Part shown: in pieces, positions 7,450 through 14,836 of the stretch
How positions within the stretch are numbered: the first letter of the stretch is position 1
How the letters are laid out: every line of letters starts with the position of its first letter
NCBI RefSeq assembly: GCF_029893965.1
Contig: NZ_JARXXP010000036.1
Span: 1 to 46,884, forward strand
Direction of reading: 5' to 3'
Length of the DNA stretch: 46,884 bases
Source: Paenibacillus sp. PastM-3
GTDB taxonomy: Bacteria; Bacillota; Bacilli; Paenibacillales; Paenibacillaceae
Program-made: the position numbers and the translations under genes
The notes under the pieces: generated by a model
What the model saw: the letters and a program-made list of their open reading frames with translations, nothing else
Databases searched by the model: none
What the model was told of the DNA's origin: nothing

Positions 7450-8703
7450 TTAATCTTCCTCGCGCCAGATTTCAGCACCGAGATCACGCATATTCGATAC
7501 CAGGTTGTCGTAACCGCGGTCGATATACTCTACGCCTGTCACTTCCGTAATTCCGTCTTCAACAGTCAATCCGGCAATAACAAGCGCTGCACCTGCACGC
7601 AGATCAGCCGCTTTTACTTTGGCTGCATTAAGCCTGCCACCTTCAATAATCGCCGAACGCCCTTCAACACGGATCTTTGCGCCCATGCGCACCAGCTCGG
7701 GAACATGCTTGAACCGGTTGCTGTATACGAAATCACTTAATACACTGACTCCTTCAGCCTGCGTAAGCATGCTTGTCATCGGGGACTGCAGATCCGTGGC
7801 GAAGCCCGGATAGATCAGCGCTTTTACATCGATATGCTCATATTTGGGTCTGCCGATAACGCGGATGCTCTCATCCAATTCCTCAATACCAACCCCCATC
7901 TCCAGCAGCTTGGCCGTCAGCGCCTCCAAGTGCTTGGGGATCACATTATCTATCAGCACATTGCCGCGCGTTGCCGCCGCAGCAATCATATATGTTCCAG
8001 CTTGGATCCGGTCAGGAATGATGGAATGGCGGCAGCCATGCATCTCGGTAACGCCCTCAATCCGGATGGTTTCTGTACCGGCGCCTTTAATAACAGCGCC
8101 CATTGAGTTCAGCAGGGTAGCTACATCTATAATCTCAGGCTCTTTGGCCGCATTTTCGATAATTGTAGAGCCTTTGGCCCGTGAAGCCGCCAGCATAATG
8201 TTAATGGTTGCACCGACGCTGGATACGTCTAAATAAATTTTTGCACCGCGCAGTTCCTTGGCATACAGATGAATAGAACCATGATCATTAGTCACGGTTG
8301 CCCCAAGTGCTTCAAAGCCTTTGATATGCTGATCAATCGGACGGGGCTCGAAGTTACAGCCTCCGGGCAGACCTATAGTCGCCTCTTTAAATCTTCCAAG
8401 CAGCGCTCCCATCATATAATAAGAAGCACGAAGTTTTTTGACTGGTCCGTTAGGCATGGGAATGGAAACAATACGGGAGGGGTCAATTCTCATCTGGCTG
8501 CCTGTCCAGGAGACAGTCGCGCCAAGCTCTTCAAGAATTTCGGAGTATACGGCTACATCACTTAGGGACGGCAAATTATCCAGAACAACTTCAGATTCAG
8601 CTAAAATAGCCGCAGGAATAAGCGCAATCGCGCTATTCTTCGCTCCGCTGATGGTTACAACGCCCTTTAGCGGACGTCCACCGCCAATCATTAATTTTTC
8701 CAT
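7450..8703 (-). CDS. murA: UDP-N-acetylglucosamine 1-carboxyvinyltransferase
   Basis: This 417-residue cytoplasmic enzyme transfers enolpyruvate from PEP to UDP-GlcNAc, the first committed step of peptidoglycan synthesis and the target of fosfomycin. The KN pair at 22-23 and catalytic C116 in GLPGGC followed by RPIDQH are present. Full-length for the family. By neighbourhood (rho, fba, spo0F) it corresponds to the second Bacillus paralogue, MurAB/MurZ. The ribosome site before the ATG at 8703 is weak (a GGGGG run about 14 bases upstream), but the MEKLMIGGG start is the family's normal N-terminus. Confidence 0.95.
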   Translation of the reverse strand: MEKLMIGGGRPLKGVVTISGAKNSAIALIPAAILAESEVVLDNLPSLSDVAVYSEILEELGATVSWTGSQMRIDPSRIVSIPMPNGPVKKLRASYYMMGALLGRFKEATIGLPGGCNFEPRPIDQHIKGFEALGATVTNDHGSIHLYAKELRGAKIYLDVSSVGATINIMLAASRAKGSTIIENAAKEPEIIDVATLLNSMGAVIKGAGTETIRIEGVTEMHGCRHSIIPDRIQAGTYMIAAAATRGNVLIDNVIPKHLEALTAKLLEMGVGIEELDESIRVIGRPKYEHIDVKALIYPGFATDLQSPMTSMLTQAEGVSVLSDFVYSNRFKHVPELVRMGAKIRVEGRSAIIEGGRLNAAKVKAADLRAGAALVIAGLTVEDGITEVTGVEYIDRGYDNLVSNMRDLGAEIWREED

Positions 8704-8778
8704 AGAATTATCTGTTTCCCCCTACGTGTATTGCAGCTTGCCCTGGCAATACCTGCTGTGGCTTATTAGTGTGAAGAA

Positions 8779-8821
8779 GAAACGGCTGCGCCGCCCTTTG
8801 AAAAAGGACGGCACACGTTTC
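8779..8821 (-). terminator. Probable terminator after fba
   Basis: GAAACG...CGTTTC (8779-8784 and 8816-8821) encloses an inner stem GCCGCCCTTT/AAGGACGGC. In minus-strand RNA the hairpin is followed by only TTCTTC, so termination may be inefficient and fba-murA read-through is possible. Confidence 0.5.
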
Positions 8822-8889
8822 ATTAAAAAGAATATCCATATTAGACGATCTACAATATTGAACAGCTTGTCCGCCTGGGGCGAGTCAGC

Positions 8890-9744
8890 TTAGGCTTTGT
8901 TGCTGGAACCGAATTCGCGGATTTTGCCGATAACGGTCTGTTTGATAGCTTCACGGCCTGGTGCAATGAATGTACGAGGATCGTAAGCATCCGGTTTAGC
9001 AGCCAGCACTTCGCGAACCACTTTTGCGAATGCAATCTGGTTCTCAGTGTTTACGTTGATCTTGGAAGTTCCCAGGGAGATAGACTTCTGGATATCGTGC
9101 AATGGAATACCGGTACCGCCGTGAAGAACGAGCGGAAGCTTAACAGCATCGCGGATTTCTTCCATTTCTTTGAATCCGAGGTTAGGCTCGCCATGGTAAG
9201 GGCCGTGTACGGAACCAAGCGCCGGAGCCAGAGTATCAACGCCAGTTTCTTTAACCAGAGCAATACACTCGTTCAGGTCTGCATATTGGATACCGCCGAT
9301 AACGTCATCTTCCTGTCCGCCTACAGTACCAACTTCGGCTTCAACGGAAACGCCTTTAGCATGTGCGTATTCAACAACTTTTTTGGTCATTTCGATATTT
9401 TCAGCGATTGGATGGTGGGAACCGTCGATCATAACGGAAGTAAATCCGGCATCAATAGCGTCTTTACATTTGTCAAAGCTGGAACCGTGGTCCAGGTGAA
9501 TGGCAACAGGAACAGAAATCTTCATGTCGTGAATAAGTCCTTCAACCATCTTCACTACAGTAGTGAATCCGCCCATGTGACGCGCAGCGCCTTCAGAAAC
9601 ACCAAGGATTACCGGGGATTTCTCTTCTTCAGCTGCACCAAGAATCGCCTGAGTCCACTCCAGGTTGTTAATGTTGAACTGGCCTACTGCATATTTTCCT
9701 TCAAGTGCTTTGTTTAACATGTCAGTCATCGATACTAATGGCAT
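8890..9744 (-). CDS. fba: Fructose-1,6-bisphosphate aldolase, class II
   Basis: This is a 284-residue zinc-dependent class II aldolase that interconverts fructose-1,6-bisphosphate with glyceraldehyde-3-phosphate and dihydroxyacetone phosphate in glycolysis and gluconeogenesis. The catalytic/zinc region reads IHLDHGSSFDKCKDAI (Asp about 85), with the following SVMIDGSHHP. EAEVGTVGGQED and the C-terminal VLHGGTGIP and NVNTENQ phosphate-binding motifs are intact. The ATG at 9744 has AGGAGG 9 bases upstream. An extended -10 promoter lies in front, so it is probably transcribed on its own. The spo0F-fba-murA-rho order is conserved in bacilli. Confidence 0.96.
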   Translation of the reverse strand: MPLVSMTDMLNKALEGKYAVGQFNINNLEWTQAILGAAEEEKSPVILGVSEGAARHMGGFTTVVKMVEGLIHDMKISVPVAIHLDHGSSFDKCKDAIDAGFTSVMIDGSHHPIAENIEMTKKVVEYAHAKGVSVEAEVGTVGGQEDDVIGGIQYADLNECIALVKETGVDTLAPALGSVHGPYHGEPNLGFKEMEEIRDAVKLPLVLHGGTGIPLHDIQKSISLGTSKINVNTENQIAFAKVVREVLAAKPDAYDPRTFIAPGREAIKQTVIGKIREFGSSNKA

Positions 9745-9805
9745 GGTTTCAATCCTCCTAAGAATGTTGGTTGCTTATATATAAGCCCACATCACATACA
9801 GGCTT

Positions 9806-9814
9806 ATTATAGCA
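9806..9814 (-). promoter_or_regulatory. fba promoter (extended -10)
   Basis: The minus strand shows TGCTATAAT, an extended -10 with hexamer at 9806-9811, 61 bases upstream of the fba start. A TTGACA lies 10 bases upstream, which is too close to act as a normal -35 for it; the true -35 position is weak. Confidence 0.5.
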
Positions 9815-9845
9815 CATCCTGTGTCAAATACTAAATAGGGCACAC

Positions 9846-9866
9846 AAAAAAATGTCCCGGTGGGAC
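9846..9866 (-). terminator. Terminator after spo0F
   Basis: On the minus strand GTCCC-acc-GGGAC (9854-9866) is followed by ATTTTTTTG. It is about 100 bases beyond the spo0F stop and just upstream of the fba promoter. Confidence 0.8.
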
Positions 9867-9965
9867 GATATTTATCCAACCCTTAAAAAGGGTAGACTTA
9901 TCCTGATTTAGCATATCCATAGAAGACCCTCACCAAACCATTAACACCAACAATACTGCGGCATA

Positions 9966-10340
9966 TTAACCGGCTTGCCCCTGAAGGTGCGTATTCACCG
10001 CCACCCGCATTTCATCAATGTCAAACGGTTTGGTAAAATGCATTAATGCGCCAAGCTTTGTTGCCTCCTTGATCATATCGAGTTCTCCATATGCCGTCAT
10101 CATTATAACCTTTATAGCCGGATCGAGCTCTTTCAGATGCTTGAGGATTTCCAGTCCGTCCATACCCGGGATTTTCATATCCAGCAGAACCAGATCCGGG
10201 GATTCCTTCTGGACGATTTCAAGCGCCGCTTTTCCGTTAGCAGCCTGATAAGTGACATACCCTTCGCTATTAAATACTTCCATCAGGAGAATCCGGATTC
10301 CGTTCTGATCATCGACGATTAACACTTTTCTCTTTTCCAT
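9966..10340 (-). CDS. spo0F: Spo0F, sporulation phosphorelay response regulator
   Basis: This is a 124-residue single-domain response regulator. Spo0F accepts phosphate from sporulation kinases and passes it through Spo0B to Spo0A. The acidic pocket D10, D11, phosphoacceptor D54 (VLLDMKIPG), T82 and K104 are all present. There is no output domain, and position 54 and the length match B. subtilis Spo0F. The ATG at 10340 follows GGGAGGG. A near-consensus sigma-H promoter lies 95-121 bases upstream. A candidate phosphate donor, the PAS/HAMP kinase at 34755-37022, is in the same window. Confidence 0.95.
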   Translation of the reverse strand: MEKRKVLIVDDQNGIRILLMEVFNSEGYVTYQAANGKAALEIVQKESPDLVLLDMKIPGMDGLEILKHLKELDPAIKVIMMTAYGELDMIKEATKLGALMHFTKPFDIDEMRVAVNTHLQGQAG

Positions 10341-10434
10341 ATCATACCCTCCCAGATATAAGGCAGATTGTCTATGCCGCGCCCTCTCACAGCCGACGGC
10401 CCGTTATGACTGTTCAGTCTATACGAAACCTATA

Positions 10435-10461
10435 ATTCGTGCTTTGCAGCCAAAATCCTGC
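10435..10461 (-). promoter_or_regulatory. Candidate sigma-H promoter of spo0F
   Basis: The minus strand has GCAGGATTT (10453-10461), a perfect match to the sigma-H -35 RNAGGAWWW. After an 11-base spacer comes CACGAAT (10435-10441), one mismatch from RNNGAAT. B. subtilis spo0F is known to use a sigma-H promoter. No TGTCGAA-type Spo0A box was seen nearby. Confidence 0.6.
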
Positions 10462-10543
10462 TAATTGGATAAAAAGGGTAAATACATTCCATTAAATGGT
10501 GGTATACCGGCATCAGAGTTCGGTAATTTCTGCTTCTATATCC

Positions 10544-10572
10544 AAAAGAAGACCTCCTTACGGAGGTCTTCA
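10544..10572 (-). terminator. Terminator after pyrG
   Basis: AAGACCTCCGTAAGGAGGTCTT on the minus strand (10550-10571) is followed by CTTTTGG. It lies 50 bases beyond the pyrG stop. Confidence 0.85.
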
Positions 10573-10621
10573 GCCGGCTATTAGTGCCGGTATAACATAT
10601 ACTTATGGTGTTGTTTATGAC

Positions 10622-12229
10622 TTACAGCTGCTCTGAATGCGTCAGGGAGGCTTTGACAAACTCGCGGAACAGCGGCTGCGGACGGTTCGGACGGGAAGTG
10701 AATTCCGGATGGAACTGCACTGCCAGGAACCAAGGGTGTCCCGGAAGCTCCACAATTTCGACCAGGCGTCCGTCCGGTGATGTTCCGGAGATAACCAGGC
10801 CCGCTTTTTCAATCTCATCGCGGTAAGCATTGTTAAACTCATACCGGTGACGGTGACGCTCATACACCAGCTCATCATCATAGCAGGACATTGCCAGGGA
10901 ATCCGGCAACAGCTTGCATGGATACAGGCCAAGGCGCATTGTTCCGCCCATATCTTCAATATCCTTCTGCTCCGGCAGCAGGTCGATCAAAGCATGTGGT
11001 GTAGCCGGATCGATCTCCGAGCTGTTCGCACCAGCCAGTCCCAGAATAGAACGGCCGTACTCGATTACTGAAACCTGCATCCCAAGGCAAATGCCGAAGA
11101 ATGGAATGGACTGCTCACGTGCATAACGGATTGCAGAGATTTTGCCTTCAATCCCGCGGTCCCCGAAGCCGCCCGGAACGAGGATGCCACCGATGCCGCC
11201 AAGCAGCTCGTCCACATTCTCATCCGTAATCAGCTCAGCGTCAACCCAGCGGATTTTGACTTCTGCGTTGGCTGCAAAGCCGGCGTGGGACAGAGACTCC
11301 ACAACACTCAGATAAGCGTCATGCAGCGCCACATATTTACCGACAATGGCAATTTCAACCGTGCGCTCAAGCTGCTGAATCCGGCTCAGCATGCTCTCCC
11401 ATTCACGCATATCCGGCGCCGGCGTAGTCAGCTTAAGGTGGTTGACCACGATTTCGTCCAGGCCCTCGTCGCGCAGATTCAGCGGAACTTCATAAAGAGT
11501 GGAGGCATCGCGGCATTCTACTACGGCATTTTTGTCAATATCACAGAACAGAGCCAGCTTAGCCTTCATGTCATCAGTCAAAGGATATTCCGTACGGCAT
11601 ACAATCACATTCGGCTGAATTCCGATGCTGCGCAGCTCTTTTACACTGTGCTGTGTCGGTTTGGTCTTCACTTCACCGGCAGCTTTGATATAAGGAATCA
11701 GGGTCACGTGAATGTACATTACATTCTCCCGGCCAATGTCGCTCTTGATCTGACGGATCGCTTCCATGAACGGAAGACTCTCGATGTCCCCTACGGTACC
11801 GCCGATTTCAGTGATAACTACGTCAGAGCCTGTCTCACGTCCAGCACGGAATACACGTTCCTTGATTTCATTCGTGATATGCGGGATAACCTGAACCGTT
11901 CCGCCTAAGTATTCACCGCGCCGCTCTTTGCTGATGACTGAGGAATAGATCTTACCTGTCGTCACATTGCTGTTCTTGGACAGATTAATGTCAATAAACC
12001 GTTCGTAATGTCCAAGGTCAAGGTCTGTCTCCGCACCATCATCCGTTACAAATACTTCCCCGTGCTGATAAGGGCTCATTGTCCCCGGGTCTACGTTAAT
12101 GTAAGGATCGAATTTCTGGATTGTCACCTTAAGACCTCTGTTTTTGAGCAGCCGGCCCAGCGAAGCGGCTGTAATGCCCTTGCCCAGGGAGGACACGACG
12201 CCACCCGTTACAAAAATATACTTTGTCAC
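10622..12229 (-). CDS. pyrG: CTP synthase
   Basis: This 535-residue enzyme makes CTP from UTP, ATP and glutamine. The N-terminal synthase domain starts TKYIFVTGGVVSSLGKG (phosphate-binding loop). The C-terminal class I glutamine amidotransferase has the nucleophile motif GICLGMQ (about 381) and the His/Glu pair in VQFHPEF. Full-length. The start is GTG at 12227-12229 with TAGGAGGG upstream. Its own promoter, a GGGCUU initiation site and an attenuator lie more than 260 bases upstream, indicating regulation by CTP level. Order rpoE-pyrG-spo0F is conserved in Bacillales. Confidence 0.97.
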   Translation of the reverse strand: MTKYIFVTGGVVSSLGKGITAASLGRLLKNRGLKVTIQKFDPYINVDPGTMSPYQHGEVFVTDDGAETDLDLGHYERFIDINLSKNSNVTTGKIYSSVISKERRGEYLGGTVQVIPHITNEIKERVFRAGRETGSDVVITEIGGTVGDIESLPFMEAIRQIKSDIGRENVMYIHVTLIPYIKAAGEVKTKPTQHSVKELRSIGIQPNVIVCRTEYPLTDDMKAKLALFCDIDKNAVVECRDASTLYEVPLNLRDEGLDEIVVNHLKLTTPAPDMREWESMLSRIQQLERTVEIAIVGKYVALHDAYLSVVESLSHAGFAANAEVKIRWVDAELITDENVDELLGGIGGILVPGGFGDRGIEGKISAIRYAREQSIPFFGICLGMQVSVIEYGRSILGLAGANSSEIDPATPHALIDLLPEQKDIEDMGGTMRLGLYPCKLLPDSLAMSCYDDELVYERHRHRYEFNNAYRDEIEKAGLVISGTSPDGRLVEIVELPGHPWFLAVQFHPEFTSRPNRPQPLFREFVKASLTHSEQL

Positions 12230-12410
12230 TGTAAAACCCTCCTAAATAAAGTCCAGAAATTCAGGCGACGCTTCTGTTTATCGTAACCCTTTTTTCCATC
12301 ATCAAACCGGGGGAAACCAAAGTTACTTCCGCCGCCCAAAATGAAAGGCGATCATCCCAAGTAGAAACGGCTTCACCGTTCTTCAGGGAAGGCGGCATCC
12401 GTTTCTGCAG

Positions 12411-12458
12411 AAATATCAGACCTGTGTATAAGTCCCTAGACTTATACTGCTGATATTT
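12411..12458 (-). repeat. Two-step stem-loop in the pyrG leader
   Basis: AAATATCAG (12411-12419) pairs with CTGATATTT (12450-12458), and inside it TATAAGTC (12427-12434) pairs with GACTTATA (12439-12446), leaving a 4-base loop. It is downstream of the attenuator, within the long leader, with no uridine run after it. Its role is unknown. Confidence 0.6.
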
Positions 12459-12481
12459 TGAAAAACACGGAAAAACCATCT

Positions 12482-12521
12482 AAAAAAATAAAAAAAGTGA
12501 CACCCGTAGAGCCGGGGCACT
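12482..12521 (-). promoter_or_regulatory. pyrG CTP-responsive attenuator
   Basis: In minus-strand RNA, AGUG-CCCCG...CGGGU-CACU (12496-12521) forms a hairpin followed by UUUUUUUAUUUUUUU. Its 5' arm is C-rich (GCCCC). In the known Gram-positive pyrG mechanism, low CTP causes repeated G addition at the pppGGGC start, and the G-rich 5' end pairs with this arm to prevent termination. It is about 40 bases after the inferred transcription start. It probably also serves as the terminator of read-through from rpoE. Confidence 0.8.
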
Positions 12522-12559
12522 TTTTATTTTAGAAAACATATTAACTTTCATTAGAAGCC

Positions 12560-12597
12560 CATGCAATAGTTTACTCTGGCGATACCACCCGTGTCAA
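12560..12597 (-). promoter_or_regulatory. pyrG promoter with GGGCUU start site
   Basis: Minus-strand -35 TTGACA (12592-12597), 18-base spacer, -10 TAAACT (12568-12573), then 7 bases to GGGCTTC, giving +1 at about 12560. The GGGCU(C/U) initiation sequence is the signature of CTP-sensing reiterative transcription at pyrG. The promoter sits in the short interval after the rpoE stop (12624). Confidence 0.8.
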
Positions 12598-12623
12598 GGG
12601 AGGAATTAAGCCTTCTTACGATA

Positions 12624-13181
12624 TTAATAATCGTCGTCTTCGGCGCCGTCAGCATCCCCATTGTCATCTTCTTCGGAATCCTCTTCGTCCTCGTCTTCGT
12701 CGATGTCGTCATCATCAATAACCACATCATCGTCAACTTCCTCTTCGCTGTCGTCGTCGGAATAGAGGTCGTCGCGGTCTTCGTCGATCGCATCGAAATC
12801 CTCTTCCTCAGCAGAGTAGTTATCATCCTCTTCGGTGAAGTCATCGTCTTCCAGATCGTCGTCCTCATCGTTGATGATGCGCGGACGCTTGGAGTTGCCG
12901 ACTGGATCATCGGAGCGCTCAAGCGGATACCAGCGTTTGAGTCCCCACAGGTTGGTTCCGACACAGGCAAAACGCCCGTCGATGTTGATCTCGGTATATA
13001 ACTGGGCAATCGTATCGTTGGTTTGTTCTTCGGTCATACCGCGCAGCTTGGCCACTTCAACCATAAGGTCACGGTAATAATAAGGCGTATTAGCCGCCTT
13101 GAGCACCAGGAAGGCCAGGTCGACCATCGGCATTTCTTTAACTTTCTCAGGGTCCAGCTTTAAATTGAGTGGCGTACTCAC
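12624..13181 (-). CDS. rpoE: RNA polymerase delta subunit
   Basis: This is a 185-residue delta subunit, a Gram-positive RNA polymerase component that speeds enzyme recycling and alters promoter selectivity. The N-terminal folded domain (about 1-95, a HARE-HTH fold) includes LDPEKVKEMPMVDLAFLVL and FACVGTNLWGLKRWYP. The last 85 residues are almost all Asp and Glu with runs such as DDDDIDEDEDEED, the disordered acidic tail typical of the family. The start is GTG at 13181, with AGAGGAAG 9 bases before it; an ATG at 13205 has no ribosome site. A candidate promoter is at 13224-13252. pyrG follows with its own promoter. Confidence 0.95.
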   Translation of the reverse strand: MSTPLNLKLDPEKVKEMPMVDLAFLVLKAANTPYYYRDLMVEVAKLRGMTEEQTNDTIAQLYTEINIDGRFACVGTNLWGLKRWYPLERSDDPVGNSKRPRIINDEDDDLEDDDFTEEDDNYSAEEEDFDAIDEDRDDLYSDDDSEEEVDDDVVIDDDDIDEDEDEEDSEEDDNGDADGAEDDDY

Positions 13182-13540
13182 TAAAGGACACTTCCTCTCA
13201 CGCATATTAACAAAACTAAGTAAAACCTATTTGAGTGCAAAATGCAAGTCAAATACGGCAGGAAGACGGAAATGAACAGGAATAATATGTAATCTGCCTG
13301 CAGTCATTAAAAAGGCGGAGGATATTCCTCCGCACATGACTGTATCCACGCCAAGGATCGGCTCCTTACGGGATGTTGCAAAGAGAACTGAAGATCTCTT
13401 CTGTTTATTTTATGTGATGCACCGCTTTTTGACACGATGGGCAGCCTATTTCGCTAAAAAAGGGCAAGTTCCCATTCGGACGTCTGCCTCCCCTCATACA
13501 ATATGGCAGCACGGCAGCGAGGGGGGGGACGGCGTAACCT
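13182..13540. other. Intergenic region between rpoE and the subtilisin gene
   Basis: A divergent 359-base region. On the minus side it holds a possible rpoE promoter, -35 TTGACT (13247-13252), 17-base spacer, weak -10 TAGGTT (13224-13229). It also holds an orphan terminator (13309-13333). On the plus side there is a GAGGGGGGGG run 12 bases before the subtilisin ATG. No convincing gene is present; a plus-strand open frame from 13336 lacks a ribosome site and overlaps the subtilisin start. Confidence 0.5.
13309..13333 (-). terminator. Orphan terminator upstream of rpoE
   Basis: On the minus strand GCGGAGGAATATCCTCCGC (13315-13333) is followed by CTTTTTAATG. No minus-strand gene precedes it until argS, which has its own terminator at 14776-14819, so it has no obvious client. 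Confidence 0.65.
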
Positions 13541-14716
13541 ATGGATTATTACGGATTTTGGCAGTTGCTGCTTGATGAGATTTCGGCTGCCCCCAAAAAT
13601 GCGGAGCGGCGCATTGTGACCTTCAATGATCACCGCCAGTATGCCGGAGCCCTGTCACAGTGGAAATCCCTGAAGGCGAAGCGCCCGGGGCTGCGGCAGG
13701 TTCAGGTCTCAAGTCTGCTCAAGGCTTTTTTTGTACCGGCCGCAGGAGCGGAGAAGCTGATGGACAAATTCGCCGCCTTCTTATGCATAGAAGAAGACCT
13801 CAGAATCCAGGTTCACTCCCTGGCGGGTGAAAAAACAGGTGCCGCGATGATGCCATGGGGCGTGAAGGCGATTCATGCCCCCCAGGCATGGTCCAAATCC
13901 ACCGGCGTCCATGTGAAAATCGGTGTCATTGACACAGGGGTCGATTACCGGCACCCCGATCTGAAGTATTCGCTCGCCCCCGGCGTCAATCTGCTCCACC
14001 GCGGCATGCTGCCGCTGGATGACAACGGGCACGGTACACACATTGCGGGCACACTGGCAGCAGCAGGCGGCACCCGCGGCATGATGGGCGTGGCGCCGCG
14101 GGCCCTGCTCTATCCGGTCAAGGCTTTTGACCATAACGGCTCTGCCTATGTGTCCGACATTGTGCTTGGCATCGACTGGTGCGTCCAGAACAAGATCGAC
14201 ATCATCAATATGAGCTTCGGCATGAAGACGCGGAGCAAGGCACTGCATGATGTGGTGATCAAGGCCTACCGGGCCGGGATCGCCATCATCGCCTCCTCCG
14301 GCAACGACGGCAAGCGGGGCGGGGATTACCCGGCCCGTTATCCCGAGACGATTGCCGTCGGCGCCCTTGACCGGAGGCACCGCGTCGCGGCCTTCAGCAA
14401 CCGCGGCCCGTATATCGACGTATACGGGCCCGGCGAGGGCGTGACCTCCTGCTGGCTGCGGGAGGGCTACAAGGAAATGAGCGGCACCTCCATGGCGACC
14501 TCGCATGTCACCGGTGCCGCGGCCCTGCTGCTCGCGCTCCGCCCGGCGCTGACGCCGCGCGAGCTGAAGCAGCTCCTGCGCCGCACGGCCCTGCCGGTGC
14601 GGCTGCGCAAGGGCCAGCGCCGTGCCGCCCTCGGCGGCGGCGCAGCCGATGCCCTGCGCCTGCTGCGCGCAGGCGCAAGAGCCAAACGGGCCGCCGCCGC
14701 TGCCGCGAAGGCGTAG
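13541..14716 (+). CDS. Intracellular subtilisin-like serine protease (S8)
   Basis: This 391-residue S8 peptidase has an intact catalytic triad: D131 (VIDTGVD), H164 (NGHGTH), S317 (GTSMAT), and the oxyanion asparagine N255. No signal peptide is visible; the first 100 residues look like a cytoplasmic pro-region, so an intracellular or uncleaved location is likely. The C-terminal 60 residues are rich in Arg, Ala and Leu and are encoded by very G+C-rich DNA (about 14500-14760). It is the only plus-strand gene between minus-strand rpoE and argS, and has its own probable ribosome site (GAGGGGGGGG). Composition and orientation suggest an insertion into an ancestral argS-rpoE interval. Confidence 0.88.
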   Translation: MDYYGFWQLLLDEISAAPKNAERRIVTFNDHRQYAGALSQWKSLKAKRPGLRQVQVSSLLKAFFVPAAGAEKLMDKFAAFLCIEEDLRIQVHSLAGEKTGAAMMPWGVKAIHAPQAWSKSTGVHVKIGVIDTGVDYRHPDLKYSLAPGVNLLHRGMLPLDDNGHGTHIAGTLAAAGGTRGMMGVAPRALLYPVKAFDHNGSAYVSDIVLGIDWCVQNKIDIINMSFGMKTRSKALHDVVIKAYRAGIAIIASSGNDGKRGGDYPARYPETIAVGALDRRHRVAAFSNRGPYIDVYGPGEGVTSCWLREGYKEMSGTSMATSHVTGAAALLLALRPALTPRELKQLLRRTALPVRLRKGQRRAALGGGAADALRLLRAGARAKRAAAAAAKA

Positions 14717-14775
14717 GCCCGCCCGCCCCCGCCGCGCACTGCGGCGGGGGACAGCCGCCGGGCGCAGCGCCGGCG

Positions 14776-14819
14776 GCACCAAAAAGCACCGCCTCCCCGG
14801 GGCACGGGGGGCGGTGCTT
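14776..14819 (-). terminator. Terminator after argS
   Basis: The minus strand forms AAGCACCGCC...GGCGGTGCTT (about 14782-14819) followed by TTTGG within a TTTTT run. It lies about 20 bases after the argS stop, with its arms separated by a C/G-rich loop. Confidence 0.75.
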
Positions 14820-14836
14820 GGTGTGCTGAGCGGGTG

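Noticed and set aside
12261..12479. 72-residue open frame in the pyrG leader
   Set aside because: It starts in the attenuator tail with no ribosome site and overlaps RNA structure; the leader role explains the region better.
12591..13001. Hydrophobic 136-residue frame opposite rpoE
   Set aside because: It is the antisense of the Asp/Glu-rich repeat codons of the delta subunit, which reads as Val/Ile/Phe.
13336..13575. 79-residue open frame before the subtilisin gene
   Set aside because: No ribosome site, overlaps the protease start in another frame, and no recognisable family.
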